From Curtobacterium sp. GC_Cur_3 (GTDB lineage Bacteria > Actinomycetota > Actinomycetes > Actinomycetales > Microbacteriaceae): a DNA stretch of 64,000 nucleotides. The position numbers and the translations under genes are program-made. The DNA lies in the NCBI RefSeq assembly GCF_026544205.1, contig NZ_JALNUI010000006.1, positions 1 to 64,000 on the forward strand, in the 5' to 3' direction. Positions 1 to 9,827 of this stretch are shown here, one piece after another; position 1 is the stretch's first letter, and each line of letters starts with the position of its first letter. The notes beneath the pieces were generated by a model. It was not told the DNA's origin and ran no database searches. It saw nothing but the letters and a program-made list of their open reading frames with translations.

Positions 1-63
1 GACGACCACCACCACGCCGGCGACGACGAGCGCCGCGCGGGGCGAGAGCGTGAACCGGGACAT
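1..63 (-). CDS. N-terminus of a membrane or secreted protein, possibly ComEA (partial)
   Basis: Only the first 21 codons lie in the window. They start at an ATG and read MSRFTLSPRAALVVAG followed by a run of valines. That is a short polar tail leading into a hydrophobic segment, as in a signal anchor or signal peptide. The family cannot be identified from this piece. Many actinobacteria carry comEA (a DNA-binding competence protein) directly after leuS, so ComEA is the best inference from context. A hairpin separates it from leuS. I see no strong ribosome binding site before the ATG, which is a weakness of the call. Confidence 0.4.
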   Translation of the reverse strand, partial: MSRFTLSPRAALVVAGVVVVV

Positions 64-80
64 GGCCGGAACGCTACGGA

Positions 81-100
81 GCCCGGTCAGACGACCGGGC
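81..100 (-). terminator. Hairpin after leuS
   Basis: A perfect 8-bp stem (GCCCGGTC / GACCGGGC) closes a 4-nt loop, 57 nt after the leuS stop. No T-run follows, which is common for terminators in high-GC actinobacteria. It may end leuS transcription or only attenuate it before the downstream gene. Confidence 0.5.
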
Positions 101-156
101 CCCGACGAGCGACACCGTGGACGAACGACGTGGCCCGGCGCATGTGGAGGAGTGGA

Positions 157-2712
157 CTACCCCTTGATGGCGATGTTCACGAGCTTCGGCGCCCGCACGA
201 TGACCTTCACGACCTCCCGGTCGCCGATGTACCGCTGCACGGACTTCGACGCGCGCGCGAGCCGCTCGAGCTCGTCGGCCTCGATCGACTTCGACACCTC
301 GAACGAGTCACGCACCTTGCCGTTGACCTGGACCACCGCGGTCAGGGTCTCCTGCACGAGCAGCGTCGGGTCGGCCTTGCGCCACCCGTACGTGGCGACC
401 GAGGCGTCGTAGCCCAGCGTCTGCCACATCTCCTCGCCGGTGTACGGCGCGAAGACGCTCAGCCCGAGCGCCACGGTCTCCACGGCCTCGCGGACGGCGG
501 GGTCGCCGGCACCGGGGCCGCTGTCGATCGCCTTGCGCGTGACGTTCACCAGGTCCATCAGCCGTGCGATCACGACGTTGAACTTGAACGACTCCATCAG
601 CCCGGGGGCGTCGGAGAGGAACCGGTGGGTGACCTGGCGGACGGCCCGGTCCCCCTCGGCCCACACGGCGTCGGGCGTCGAGGTGACGTCGGTCGCAAGG
701 CGGTAGGCGCGTGCCAGGAACCGGGCCGAGGCGGCCGGGGAGACGTCCTCCCAGTTGATGTCGTCCTCCGGAGGACCGGCGAAGCCCATCACCAGGCGGA
801 TGGCGTCGACACCGTGCGCGTCGAGCTCGTCGCCGAGGGAGACGCCGCCCTTCGACTTCGACATCTTCGAGCCGCCGGAGAGCACCATGCCCTGGTTGAG
901 CAGCGCGGAGAACGGCTCGGTGAAGTCGAGGTAGCCGAGGTCGAACAGCACCTTCGTGACGAAGCGCGCGTACAGCAGGTGCAGGATCGCGTGCTCGACG
1001 CCGCCGATGTACTGGTCGACGGGTGCCCACTTGTTCACGAGCGCCGGGTCGAAGGCCTGGGTGTCGTCGTTCGCGGACAGGAAGCGCAGGAAGTACCACG
1101 ACGAGTCGACGAACGTGTCCATCGTGTCGGCGTCGCGCTTGGCGGGGGTGCCGTCGACCGGGTTCGGCACGTTCACCCAGTCCGTCGCACCGCCGAGGGG
1201 CGACGTGCCCTTCGGCTTCAGGTCGAGGCCCTCGGTGGGGGGCAGCACGACGGGCAGCTGGTCCTCAGCCACCGGGTACTCGGTGCCGTCCTCGCCGTGG
1301 ATGATCGGGATCGGGGTGCCCCAGAAGCGCTGGCGCGAGATCAGCCAGTCGCGCAGACGGTACGTCTTCGCCGCTCGACCCGTCCCGCGCTCGTCGAGGA
1401 GCGTGATCGCCGCGGTGATCGCGTGCTGCTTGCTCATGCCGTCGAGCGGTCCGGAGTTGATCATCCGACCGGTGCCGGTGAGTGCCTGGCCCGTGCTGAC
1501 CGGGTCGAGCGAGGGGATGTCGAAGTCGTCGAGCGTCGCGCCCTCGGGGATCACCGGGATGGCGCCCGTGACGGCGGCGTTCGTGTCGACGACGACCTTC
1601 ACGGGCAGGTCGAACGTCCGCGCGAAGTCGAGGTCGCGCTGGTCGTGCGCGGGAACGGCCATGACCGCGCCGTGGCCGTAGTCGGCGAGGACGTAGTCGG
1701 CGGCCCAGATCGGCAGGCGCTCCCCCGTCAGCGGGTGGATCGCGAACCGGTCGAGCGGCACGCCGGTCTTCGGGCGGTCGGCGTTCTGCCGGTCGATCTC
1801 CGACGTCTTCTGCGTCGCCACCAGGTAGTCGTCGAAGGCCTGCCGGACCGACGGGGAACCAGGAGCGACCAGCTCAGCGGCCAGGTCCGAGTCCGGCGCC
1901 ACGACGAGGAACGTCACGCCGTGGATGGTGTCCGGTCGGGTGGTGAAGACGGTCACGGGCTCGTCGCGGCCCTCGATCACGAAGTCGACGTCGGCCCCGA
2001 CCGAGCGGCCGATCCAGTTGCGCTGCATCGCGATGACCTTGGCGGGCCAGCGGCCCTCGAGCTGGTTCAGGTCGTCGAGCAGCCGGTCGGCGTACTCGGT
2101 GATCCCGAAGTACCACTGCGTCAGCTTCTTCTTGACGACGACGGCGCCGGAGCGGTCCGAGGTGCCGTCGGGCAGGACCTGCTCGTTCGCCAGCACGGTC
2201 TGGTCCACCGGGTCCCAGTTGACCCAGCTGTCCTTGCGGTAGGCCAGGCCCTTCTCGTACATCTTCAGGAACAGCCACTGGTTCCACTTGTAGTACTCGG
2301 GGTCCGAGGTGTGGATCTCCGTCGACCAGTCGAACGACGGCGCGTAGCGCTTGAACGACGCCTTCTGCTGCGCGATGTTCGCGTAGGTCCAGTCCTTCGG
2401 GTCGACGCCGCGCTTGATCGCCGCGTTCTCCGCGGGCAGGCCGAACGAGTCCCACCCGATCGGGTGCAGGACGTTGAAGCCCTGCTGCCGCCAGTAGCGC
2501 GCCACGAAGTCACCGAGCGCCCAGTTCTCCGCGTGGCCCATGTGCAGGTCGCCCGACGGGTACGGGAACATCTCGAGGATGTACTTCCGCGGACGACGGT
2601 CGTCGGGGTCGGCGGTGAAGAGGCCGAGCTCTTCCCAGCGCCCCTGCCACTTGTCCTGGATGCGACGGAAGTCGTAGGCGTTCGGGTCCTCGACGTGCTG
2701 CTCGTTGGTCAC
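157..2712 (-). CDS. leuS: Leucyl-tRNA synthetase
   Basis: Class I aminoacyl-tRNA synthetase that charges tRNA-Leu with leucine in the cytoplasm. The 851-residue product has the HIGH-type signature HMGH at 57-60, after the typical [10 protein letters not shown] lead-in. The KMSKS loop is at 616-620, with a long editing (CP1) insertion between them and an anticodon-binding C-terminus. I chose the GTG reading [19 protein letters not shown] because the family's conserved start is just downstream. A 20-codon upstream extension is low in conserved residues. It is a single-gene unit about 100 nt from cydC. No T-box or leader peptide was recognised in that gap. Confidence 0.97.
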   Translation of the reverse strand: MTNEQHVEDPNAYDFRRIQDKWQGRWEELGLFTADPDDRRPRKYILEMFPYPSGDLHMGHAENWALGDFVARYWRQQGFNVLHPIGWDSFGLPAENAAIKRGVDPKDWTYANIAQQKASFKRYAPSFDWSTEIHTSDPEYYKWNQWLFLKMYEKGLAYRKDSWVNWDPVDQTVLANEQVLPDGTSDRSGAVVVKKKLTQWYFGITEYADRLLDDLNQLEGRWPAKVIAMQRNWIGRSVGADVDFVIEGRDEPVTVFTTRPDTIHGVTFLVVAPDSDLAAELVAPGSPSVRQAFDDYLVATQKTSEIDRQNADRPKTGVPLDRFAIHPLTGERLPIWAADYVLADYGHGAVMAVPAHDQRDLDFARTFDLPVKVVVDTNAAVTGAIPVIPEGATLDDFDIPSLDPVSTGQALTGTGRMINSGPLDGMSKQHAITAAITLLDERGTGRAAKTYRLRDWLISRQRFWGTPIPIIHGEDGTEYPVAEDQLPVVLPPTEGLDLKPKGTSPLGGATDWVNVPNPVDGTPAKRDADTMDTFVDSSWYFLRFLSANDDTQAFDPALVNKWAPVDQYIGGVEHAILHLLYARFVTKVLFDLGYLDFTEPFSALLNQGMVLSGGSKMSKSKGGVSLGDELDAHGVDAIRLVMGFAGPPEDDINWEDVSPAASARFLARAYRLATDVTSTPDAVWAEGDRAVRQVTHRFLSDAPGLMESFKFNVVIARLMDLVNVTRKAIDSGPGAGDPAVREAVETVALGLSVFAPYTGEEMWQTLGYDASVATYGWRKADPTLLVQETLTAVVQVNGKVRDSFEVSKSIEADELERLARASKSVQRYIGDREVVKVIVRAPKLVNIAIKG

Positions 2713-2812
2713 GGAACTCTCAATCGGTCTGGAGGCGCGGTGCAGGTCGCGCGGACGTGCGCCGGTCCCCAAGATTACAAGGCCGGTGCGACGGTGCGGG
2801 ACACCGGGGCGT

Positions 2813-4510
2813 TCAGGCCGCGACGCGGCCGTCCCGCATCCGGATGGTCCTGGTCACCAGGGCGGCCGGCACCGGCACGTGCGACACGACGAGGACGGTC
2901 CGGCCCGCTGCCTGCGCCGTGGCGACGAGGTCACGGAGCAGTGCGTCGCCGAGGTCGGGGTCGATGTCGGCGGTGGGTTCGTCGAGGACCAGCACCGGGA
3001 ACGCGTGCAGCAGCGCCCGGGCCAGCGCGAGCCGGTGCGCCTGCCCGCCGGACAGCAGTCCACCGCGCTCCCCCACGCCGGCGTCGAGCCCGCCCCGCCG
3101 CTCGACCCAGTCGCCGAGGCCGACGCGTGCCAGGACCGCGAGCAGTTCGTCGTCGGTGGCGGACTCCTTCGCGAAGAGCAGGTTCTGCCGCACCGACTGG
3201 TCGAACACGAACGGGTCCTGCTCGATCAGGCCGACGCGGGCGCGGACGGCGTCGGGGTGCATCGTGCGGGCCTCGACGCCGTCGAGCGTGTACGACCCGT
3301 CGTGGTCGACGAACCGGACCAGGGCGTCCACGAGGGTCGACTTCCCCGCGCCGCTCGGCCCCTCGAGGACGACGACCTCGCCCGGCTCCAGGGTGAACGA
3401 GACCCCGTCGACCGCGGCGACCTCGGACCCGGGCCAGCGCACGGTCAGGTCGCGCACCGCGAGGCTGACCGGACCCTCGACGACCAGGTCCTCGGGTGCT
3501 GCCTCGGCGTCGGGCTCCGGCACGACCCCGGTGGGCATGGTCGCCGGGACGACGTGCTCCACCCGGTCGGCGGCTGCCCGGACCCGCCGCAACGTGAGCA
3601 CCGCGAGCGGGACGGTGCCGACGACCTCGAACAGGGCGAGCGGCACGAAGACCGCCAGCGCCCACAGTGGTCCGCTGAGCGCGCCGGACACGACCGCCGG
3701 CGCCCCGACGGCGAGGACCCCGACGACGGCACCGCCACCGATGAGCCCGACGAGCGCCCCGACGAGGGCCTCGACGCTGGCACGACGTCGGACGGCACGG
3801 GTCACCCCGGCATCGAGGGCGTCGATGTGCGCGAGCCGCTCGTCGAGCGTGCCGTACGCGGCGAAGACGTCGAGCGTCCGCACGGTGTCGAGCACCAGGT
3901 CGGCGACTCGGCCCCGGTCTGCCGCGGTCTCGGCGTCGCTCCGCCGGGCGATGGACGCCGTCACGACGGACCCGAGCGCCGCGGCGACCACGAGCGCGAC
4001 GAACAGGACGAGCGCCGCCGTCACCGACACCAGGCCGACCGCGACGACCGACAGCACCGCCGTGACGCCCGCGGAGACGAGCGGCCCGACGACCCGGATC
4101 GGCAGGTCCTGCAGCCGGTCCGTGTCGGTCACGAGCCGTGTCAGCAGGTCACCGCGCCCGGTGGAGCCGAGGCCAGCAGGAGCGATCGACGCCAGTCGCC
4201 GGTACGTCTCGGTGCGGACGACCGCCAGCTGCCGGAACGACGCGTCGTGCCCCGCGAGCCGGTCCACGTACCGCAGCGCCGCCCGGCCGAGTGCGAACGC
4301 GCGCACCCCGACCATCACGAGCGTCAGGTACAGGATCGGCGGGTGTTCGGCCGCACGGGTGATGAGGTAGCCGCTCGCGGCGAGCAGGGCCACCGCGCAG
4401 AGCGCACTCAGGGCGCCGGCGGCGACGGCTCGTCCCCACACCGGACCACGGGGCATGGCGAGACGGAGGACGGAGCCGCTACGGGCCTCCCGGCTGGTGA
4501 CCCGGCTCAT
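2813..4510 (-). CDS. cydC: CydC, half of the CydDC-type thiol/heme-linked ABC exporter
   Basis: Inner-membrane ABC half-transporter of 565 residues. With CydD it forms the exporter of glutathione- or cysteine-type reductants needed for cytochrome bd assembly. A transmembrane region covers roughly 25-320. The nucleotide-binding domain carries Walker [10 protein letters not shown] at 384-392, signature LSGGQ at 486-490, Walker B VLVLDEP at 506-512 and the switch histidine at 544. Its ATG overlaps the cydD stop by 4 nt (ATGA), so translation is coupled. It is the last gene of cydABDC. Actinobacteria generally lack glutathione, so the true substrate here is unknown. Confidence 0.93.
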   Translation of the reverse strand: MSRVTSREARSGSVLRLAMPRGPVWGRAVAAGALSALCAVALLAASGYLITRAAEHPPILYLTLVMVGVRAFALGRAALRYVDRLAGHDASFRQLAVVRTETYRRLASIAPAGLGSTGRGDLLTRLVTDTDRLQDLPIRVVGPLVSAGVTAVLSVVAVGLVSVTAALVLFVALVVAAALGSVVTASIARRSDAETAADRGRVADLVLDTVRTLDVFAAYGTLDERLAHIDALDAGVTRAVRRRASVEALVGALVGLIGGGAVVGVLAVGAPAVVSGALSGPLWALAVFVPLALFEVVGTVPLAVLTLRRVRAAADRVEHVVPATMPTGVVPEPDAEAAPEDLVVEGPVSLAVRDLTVRWPGSEVAAVDGVSFTLEPGEVVVLEGPSGAGKSTLVDALVRFVDHDGSYTLDGVEARTMHPDAVRARVGLIEQDPFVFDQSVRQNLLFAKESATDDELLAVLARVGLGDWVERRGGLDAGVGERGGLLSGGQAHRLALARALLHAFPVLVLDEPTADIDPDLGDALLRDLVATAQAAGRTVLVVSHVPVPAALVTRTIRMRDGRVAA

Positions 4511-6204
4511 GCGCGCACTCCCTGCACCGGTGCGGGGCTGCCGACGTCGATGCGGACGTCGGCCGCCGCGATGACGGCTGGACGGTGGCTGGCGACCACG
4601 ACGACGGCACCGTCGTCGGCGAGTCGTCGGACGGTCCGGAGGACGTGGGCCTCGGCCTCGGCGTCCAGCGCGGACGTCGGTTCGTCCAGCAGCACCAGTC
4701 GGGTGCCGGAGCGGTCGTGCCGGTACAGTGCCCGCGCGAAGGCGACCCGCTGGGCCTGGCCGCCGGAGAGACCGGCTCCGCCGGATCCGACCTGGAGGCC
4801 CGGGTCGACTCCCAGCCCCGCCGCACCGAGCGCGCGTGCCACGGTCTCGGGCTCGGGGGTCGCGCTGAGCGCGACGTTCTCGGCGACCGTCCCGCGGACG
4901 AGCCGGGGGCGCTGGTCCGCCCAGCTGATGCGGTCGTCCCGGGTGGTGCCGGCAGTGCCGGGCACGACGACCGTGCCGTCGTGGGGCAGGACGCCGCGGA
5001 TCGCCGCGATGAGGCTCGACTTGCCGGAGCCGCTCGGTCCGGCGAGGACGACGACGGTGCCGTGGGGCGCGTGCAGGTCGACGGGGCCGACGACGACGTC
5101 GGGGCGCCGCACGGTGAGCCCGTCGAGCACCAGGGCGTCGGCGGCCGAGCGGTCGTCGTCGTGGGCGCCGTGGTGCTGGTGGTGCTCGGTCTGTCCGCCG
5201 TGCTCATCGTGCGTGTCGTGGTCGTCGTGCTCGTGGCGCGCGTCGTCGAGGACGTCGAGGACGGCGGTGGAGGCCTCGACGCCGTCCTGGGCGGCGTGGA
5301 AGTCGGCGCCGACCTGGCGGATCGGCGCGAAGGCCTCCGGCGCCAGGACCAGCACGAACATCGCGGCGCCGAGGCCGAGCGAGCCGTCCACCAGCCGGAT
5401 GCCGATCGTCACCGCGACCAGGGCGACGGACAGGCTGGCGGCGAGCTCGAGCGCGAAGCCGCTGACGAACGAGAGCCGCAGGACGCCGAGGGTGCCGCGG
5501 CGGTGCTCGTCCGTGACCGTCGCGATGCGGCCGACCTGCCGCCGGGCACGACCGAACACCTTGAGGGTCGCCAGGCCCTCGACGGCCTCGGTGAACGCCC
5601 CGCCGAGCCGGGCGAGCGCGTCGGACTGGCGGCGCTGCAAGCTCTGCGTGGCCAGGCCGATGAGGATCATGAACACCGGGACCACCGGCAGGGCGCAGAG
5701 GACGATCAGCCCGCTCGTCAGGTCGCCGAGCCCGATCGCCACGAGCAGCACGGGCGTGGCGACCGCGGTCAGGGCGAGCTGGGGCAGGTACCGCCCGAAG
5801 TAGGCGTCGAGCGCGTCGAGCCCGGGGCCGAGCGTCGTCGCGAACCCGGCGCTCGAGCGCTCCGCGAGCCAGGCGGGACCCCGTTCGGCCGCGCGGGCCA
5901 GGACGATCCGGCGCAGTTCGCGCTTCACCGTCGCGGCCGCCCGACCCGCCAGGTCGTCGGTCGCCCAGGCGGCGACGGCGCGGAGTGCGACGGCTCCGCC
6001 GAGCAGCCAGAGCGTCGGGACGAACGCCCCGGGGACCACGCCGCCGTGGTGCACGGCGTCGACCACCTCGGTGACCGCCGCCGCGATCCCCCACGCGATG
6101 GCGATGGTGGCCACGGTGCGGAGCAGACCGGTGGCGGCGGCGGCCGCGATGAAGCCGCGCGCTGAGCGCGACAGGCGGAGCAGGCGCGGGTCGAGCGGCT
6201 TCAT
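4507..6204 (-). CDS. cydD: CydD, half of the CydDC-type ABC exporter, with a His-rich linker
   Basis: Partner half-transporter of CydC, also 565 residues, with membrane segments in roughly the first 310 residues. The ATPase domain has Walker A GPSGSGKSS at 389-397, LSGGQ at 479-483, Walker B LVLLDEP at 503-509 and His540. The ATG giving MKPLDPRLLRLSRSARG lies 11 nt after the cydB stop. The open frame extends further upstream, but that part overlaps cydB and has no ABC-exporter features. Unusual: between the membrane and ATPase domains lies an acidic segment (residues 322-352) with ten histidines in 25 residues, a likely metal-binding linker. The other motifs are intact, so the exporter should be functional. 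Confidence 0.93.
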   Translation of the reverse strand: MKPLDPRLLRLSRSARGFIAAAAATGLLRTVATIAIAWGIAAAVTEVVDAVHHGGVVPGAFVPTLWLLGGAVALRAVAAWATDDLAGRAAATVKRELRRIVLARAAERGPAWLAERSSAGFATTLGPGLDALDAYFGRYLPQLALTAVATPVLLVAIGLGDLTSGLIVLCALPVVPVFMILIGLATQSLQRRQSDALARLGGAFTEAVEGLATLKVFGRARRQVGRIATVTDEHRRGTLGVLRLSFVSGFALELAASLSVALVAVTIGIRLVDGSLGLGAAMFVLVLAPEAFAPIRQVGADFHAAQDGVEASTAVLDVLDDARHEHDDHDTHDEHGGQTEHHQHHGAHDDDRSAADALVLDGLTVRRPDVVVGPVDLHAPHGTVVVLAGPSGSGKSSLIAAIRGVLPHDGTVVVPGTAGTTRDDRISWADQRPRLVRGTVAENVALSATPEPETVARALGAAGLGVDPGLQVGSGGAGLSGGQAQRVAFARALYRHDRSGTRLVLLDEPTSALDAEAEAHVLRTVRRLADDGAVVVVASHRPAVIAAADVRIDVGSPAPVQGVRA

Positions 6205-6215
6205 CGCGGGCCTGC

Positions 6216-7220
6216 CTAGTGCGCCGCGGCGGTGACGTGCGCCCGGGAGACGCGCTTGCGGAAGACCCAGTAGGTCCACGCCTGGTACGCGAACACGAGC
6301 GGCACGAAGACCAGCGCCACCCAGCTCATCACCGTCAGCGTGTAGGTGCCGGACGAGGCGTTGGTCACCGTCAGGCTGTTCGCCGGGTCGACCGAGTCGG
6401 GCATTACGTCCGGGAAGATCGCGGTGAACATCGCCAGCACCACCGCGGCGATCGTCACGGCCATCAGCGTGAACGCCCGGCCCTCGCGGCCCCAGGCGTT
6501 GCAGAGGACCGCCAGCACGAGGGCCAGCGCGGCGACGACGGAGCACACGAGCGACGCCGGGGTCGCCCGCACGAACGCCATCGCCACGAGGAACAGGGCG
6601 GCGACGACGATCGTCAGGATGCCGGCGCGGGTCGCCAGGCGCTTGGCCCGCTCGCGGATGTCGCCCTCGGTCTTCAGCGCGATGAACACGACGCCGTGCG
6701 TGAAGAACACGAGCAGCGTCGCCGCACCGGTCAGCAGCGCGAAGGGGTTGAGCAGGTCGAAGAGCGTGCCGGTGTAGTTGTGGCCGCTGTCCATCGGGAT
6801 GCCACGGACGACGTTGCCGAACGCGACGCCCCAGAGGAAGGACGGGACGGCGCTGCCGACGATGATCATCAGGTCGAAGCGGCGCTTCCACGAGCGCTGC
6901 TTGTCCTGGTGCCGGTACTCGAACGAGACGCCGCGGAGGATGAGCGCCGCCAGGATGAGCAGCAGCGCCAGGTAGAAGCCGGAGAACATGGTGGCGTACC
7001 ACTCCGGGAAGGCTGCGAAGAGACAGGCGCCGGCGACGATGACCCAGGTCTCGTTGCGGTCCCAGACCGGGCCGATCGTGTTGATCATGACGCGACGGTC
7101 GGTGTCGTCCTTCCCGAGGAACGGGAGCGCCATGCCGACGCCGAAGTCGAAGCCGTCGAGCACGAAGTAGCCGACGAAGAAGAGTCCGACGATCGCGAAC
7201 CAGAGAACGGGCAGGTCCAT
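6216..7220 (-). CDS. cydB: Cytochrome bd ubiquinol/menaquinol oxidase subunit II
   Basis: Second membrane subunit of the bd-type terminal oxidase, which reduces oxygen to water with quinol and works at low oxygen. The 334-residue protein starts with the family-typical MDLPVLWFAIVGLFFVGYF and DGFDFGVGM block. It contains the conserved WDRNETW motif near residue 55 and about eight hydrophobic segments. The start is one nucleotide after the cydA stop and the next gene follows after 11 nt, so it is inside one operon. Actinobacteria use menaquinol as the likely electron donor. No odd features. Confidence 0.96.
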   Translation of the reverse strand: MDLPVLWFAIVGLFFVGYFVLDGFDFGVGMALPFLGKDDTDRRVMINTIGPVWDRNETWVIVAGACLFAAFPEWYATMFSGFYLALLLILAALILRGVSFEYRHQDKQRSWKRRFDLMIIVGSAVPSFLWGVAFGNVVRGIPMDSGHNYTGTLFDLLNPFALLTGAATLLVFFTHGVVFIALKTEGDIRERAKRLATRAGILTIVVAALFLVAMAFVRATPASLVCSVVAALALVLAVLCNAWGREGRAFTLMAVTIAAVVLAMFTAIFPDVMPDSVDPANSLTVTNASSGTYTLTVMSWVALVFVPLVFAYQAWTYWVFRKRVSRAHVTAAAH

Positions 7221-7221
7221 C

Positions 7222-8634
7222 TCAGTACACCGTCACTTCGTGCTTGACCTCGCCGGTCGTCTCGTCGACCTCGGCCGGGGCGGCCGGGCCCTCCTGGGCG
7301 ACCTTCTTGATGAGCCGGAACTCGACCACCGCGAGGGACCCGTAGATGAGCGTGAACACGACCAGCGAGACGAGGACCTCGAGCCCGGTCACGTTCGGCG
7401 AGACGCCGTCGCTCGTCCGGAGGAGCCCGAACACGAGCCAGGGCTGGCGGCCCATCTCCGTGAAGACCCAGCCCATGATCATCGCGGCCATCGGCAGCGG
7501 CACGGCCCAGGTGGCGATCCGCCAGACCCACCGCTGCTGGGGGAAGCGGCCCTTGCGGGTCAGCCACAGCCCGGCCAGGGAGACCATGACCGCGCCGACA
7601 CCAAGGGCGATCATCCAGCGGAACGACCAGTACGTGACCCAGATGACCGGCTTGTAGTTGCCCGGGCCGTACACCTGCGTGTACTGGGCCTGCAGGTCGT
7701 TGATGCCCTCGACGGTGCCGTTGAAGGTGTGCGTGGAGAGGAACGAGAGCAGGTAGGGCACGCGGATCGAGAAGAGCTCGTGCACGCCGTCCGGCGTGCC
7801 CAGCGTGAACACCGAGAACGAGGCGTCCTTGCCGGTCGCCGTGTTGTACAGCGCCTCGGCCGCGGCCATCTTCATCGGCTGGGTGTCGACCATCGTCAGG
7901 CCGAGCTGGTCGCCGGTGAGGACCGTGAGCGCCCCGGCCGCGACCATCGTCCACAGACCGAACTTCAGCGCCGGCATCATCGTCTCGAGGTTCTGGTTGC
8001 GGGCCAGGTGCCAGCTCGCCACCGCGATGACCACGCCGGCGGCGACCATGAAGCAGGCGAACAGCGTGTGCGGGAAGGCGGCGAGGGCCACCTTGTTCGT
8101 CAGCACGGCCCAGATGTCGGTGAGCTCCGCGCGGCCCTTCGCCTGGTTGATGACGTAGCCGACCGGGTGCTGCATGAACGCGTTCGCCGCGATGATGAAG
8201 TACGCGGACATGATCGTGCCGGCGCTGACGCACCACATGCTCGCGAGGTGCAGGCCCTTCGGCAGCCGGTCCCACCCGAAGATCCAGACGCCGATGAAGG
8301 CCGCCTCGAAGAAGAAGGCCAGGATGCCCTCGAGTGCGAGCGGAGCGCCGAAGACGTCCCCGACGAAGCGGGAGTAGTTCGACCAGTTCATGCCGAACTG
8401 GAACTCCTGCACGATGCCCGTGACGACCCCCATCGCGAAGTTGATGAGGAACACGCGACCGAAGAACCGGGTGAGCTGCAGGTAGTGCGCCCGGCCGGTC
8501 CGGTACCACGCGGTCTGGAACGTCGCGACGACGACGGCCATGCCGATCGTCAGCGGGACGAACAGGAAGTGGTAGATCGTCGTGAGGCCGAACTGCCACC
8601 GCGACAGGATCAGGGGATCGAGGATGTCGTTCAT
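7222..8634 (-). CDS. cydA: Cytochrome bd oxidase subunit I
   Basis: Heme-bearing core subunit of cytochrome bd oxidase, 470 residues, membrane embedded. The N-terminal SRWQFGLTTIYHFLFVPL block carries His22, equivalent to the high-spin heme ligand of Escherichia coli CydA. The GRQPW motif of the quinol-binding loop is present in the second half. The length matches the short Q-loop class of CydA rather than the longer enterobacterial form. It opens the cydABDC operon. A candidate promoter lies about 100 nt upstream. The ATG is the first plausible start after the promoter region. Confidence 0.97.
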   Translation of the reverse strand: MNDILDPLILSRWQFGLTTIYHFLFVPLTIGMAVVVATFQTAWYRTGRAHYLQLTRFFGRVFLINFAMGVVTGIVQEFQFGMNWSNYSRFVGDVFGAPLALEGILAFFFEAAFIGVWIFGWDRLPKGLHLASMWCVSAGTIMSAYFIIAANAFMQHPVGYVINQAKGRAELTDIWAVLTNKVALAAFPHTLFACFMVAAGVVIAVASWHLARNQNLETMMPALKFGLWTMVAAGALTVLTGDQLGLTMVDTQPMKMAAAEALYNTATGKDASFSVFTLGTPDGVHELFSIRVPYLLSFLSTHTFNGTVEGINDLQAQYTQVYGPGNYKPVIWVTYWSFRWMIALGVGAVMVSLAGLWLTRKGRFPQQRWVWRIATWAVPLPMAAMIMGWVFTEMGRQPWLVFGLLRTSDGVSPNVTGLEVLVSLVVFTLIYGSLAVVEFRLIKKVAQEGPAAPAEVDETTGEVKHEVTVY

Positions 8635-8736
8635 GCGGCGGTACCGGTCGGGAACGCCGCGCGCTGTTGAGGCACGTCAGTTGCTTCCTGTGGAGGGGGG
8701 TACTTCTGGTGTCTGTCACGCCCTCGGGACACCTCC

Positions 8737-8766
8737 ACGCTAGCGCTCCTGACGCCCCTTCGACAA
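8737..8766 (-). promoter_or_regulatory. Candidate cydA promoter
   Basis: Reading the minus strand, a TTGTCG hexamer (8761-8766) is followed after 18 nt by TAGCGT (8737-8742), which fits the actinobacterial TANNNT -10 pattern. Transcription would start near 8730 and give a leader of about 95 nt before cydA. Assigned by eye only. Confidence 0.4.
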
Positions 8767-8844
8767 GTTGTAGAACCCTCGCGTGCACGAACGTGCATCG
8801 CCCCTGATCGGCACAACCGTGCCGAACGGATGTGCTCCAGGAAC

Positions 8845-8882
8845 GACGACAGGCGCCGGGCTGATGCCCGACGCCTGTCGTC
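8845..8882 (-). terminator. Terminator of the osmoprotectant ABC operon
   Basis: Long hairpin 21 nt after the stop of the substrate-binding gene. Arms GACGACAGGC and GCCTGTCGTC (8845-8854 / 8873-8882) are perfect, and the stem continues inward past a single mismatch to a small loop. It ends the importer operon before the cydA promoter region. Confidence 0.75.
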
Positions 8883-8903
8883 TGGAGGAGGGGGAACCGC
8901 TGG

Positions 8904-9827
8904 TTACAGCAGGCCCTTGTCCGTCAGGAACTCCTTGGCGATGGTCGACGCCTTCTCCTTGTCGGCCGTGCTCTTGGCGTTCAGCGAGATGAGCTCGTCC
9001 GTCGTCAGGACCTTGCTCACCTTGTCGATGTCGGCAGCGGCCTTGTCGCTCACCTTGCTCGACACGACCGGCGTGACGTTCTGCGGCAGGATGAGGTTCT
9101 TCGGGTCCTTCAGCGAGACGAAGTCGTTCGCCTTGATGCTCGGGTCCGCGCTGTAGATGTCGGCGAGCTGGACGGTGTCGTCCTTGAGCGCCTTCACCGT
9201 CAGGGCCCCGCCGGAGTCCTCGATCGCCTTGAAGTCGACGTCGACGCCGTACTGGGACTTCAGACCCTCGGGTCCGTAGGGGCGGGTCTGGAACTCGGAG
9301 TTCGCGCCGACGGTGAGCGAGTCCTTGACCTTGGACAGGTCGGACAGGCTCGTGACGCCGTACTTCTCCGAGAACGCCTTGGTGACCGTGTAGCTGTCCT
9401 GGTCGGTGGCCTCGGCCGAGTCGAGGGCGCGGAGGCCCTTCGGCAGCGACTCCTTGAGCCCGGACGCAATCTCCGACGCGGTCTTCGCGGTCGACTTCTT
9501 GTCGTAGTACTGCAGCAGGTTGCCGCTGTACTCCGGCATGACGTCGATGGCGCCCTTCTGCAGCTGCGGGAGGTACACCTCGCGTTGGCCGATGTTGAAG
9601 TTGCGCTTGACGTCGAAGCCGTCCTTCTCGAGGACCTGGGCGTACAGCTCGGCGATGATCTCGTTCGAGTAGTACTGCTGCGAGCCGATGACGATGGTCT
9701 TCGAGTCGGACGAGGCGCTCGAACCGCTGTCGAGCGGGTTGCTGGACGCGCAGCCGGCGAGGGCGGCGACGACGCCGACCGCCAGCGCGGCAGCGACGCC
9801 GACGCGGATCTTGGGTGCTGTGATCAC
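8904..9827 (-). CDS. Osmoprotectant (glycine betaine/choline-type) ABC transporter substrate-binding lipoprotein
   Basis: Extracellular lipoprotein that captures a quaternary-amine osmolyte for the importer, 307 residues. A lipobox LAGC places the lipidated cysteine at residue 26. The mature part has the OpuAC/OsmF fold signature, with KTIVIGSQQYYSNEIIAELYA near the N-terminus and the motif VMPEYSGNLLQYY. I chose the GTG preceded by AAGGAAA because it gives a complete signal peptide. The GTG overlaps the stop of the upstream permease by 4 nt. It is the last gene of an ATPase-permease-permease-binding protein operon of the opuC/yehZYXW type. The exact substrate cannot be told from sequence. 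Confidence 0.9.
   Translation of the reverse strand: MITAPKIRVGVAAALAVGVVAALAGCASSNPLDSGSSASSDSKTIVIGSQQYYSNEIIAELYAQVLEKDGFDVKRNFNIGQREVYLPQLQKGAIDVMPEYSGNLLQYYDKKSTAKTASEIASGLKESLPKGLRALDSAEATDQDSYTVTKAFSEKYGVTSLSDLSKVKDSLTVGANSEFQTRPYGPEGLKSQYGVDVDFKAIEDSGGALTVKALKDDTVQLADIYSADPSIKANDFVSLKDPKNLILPQNVTPVVSSKVSDKAAADIDKVSKVLTTDELISLNAKSTADKEKASTIAKEFLTDKGLL

Noticed and set aside
2713..2812. T-box or leader peptide before leuS
   Set aside because: The gap is only 100 nt, has no leucine-rich mini-frame, and I could not see the T-box core or antiterminator.
130..5803. Long plus-strand open frames opposite leuS and cydCD
   Set aside because: Same reason: antisense shadows of clear genes, with Arg/Glu/His-rich translations and no ribosome binding sites.
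8635..8844. Rex operator before cydA
   Set aside because: No TTGTG(A)-N-TCACAA type dyad is present. The only dyad has a different sequence.
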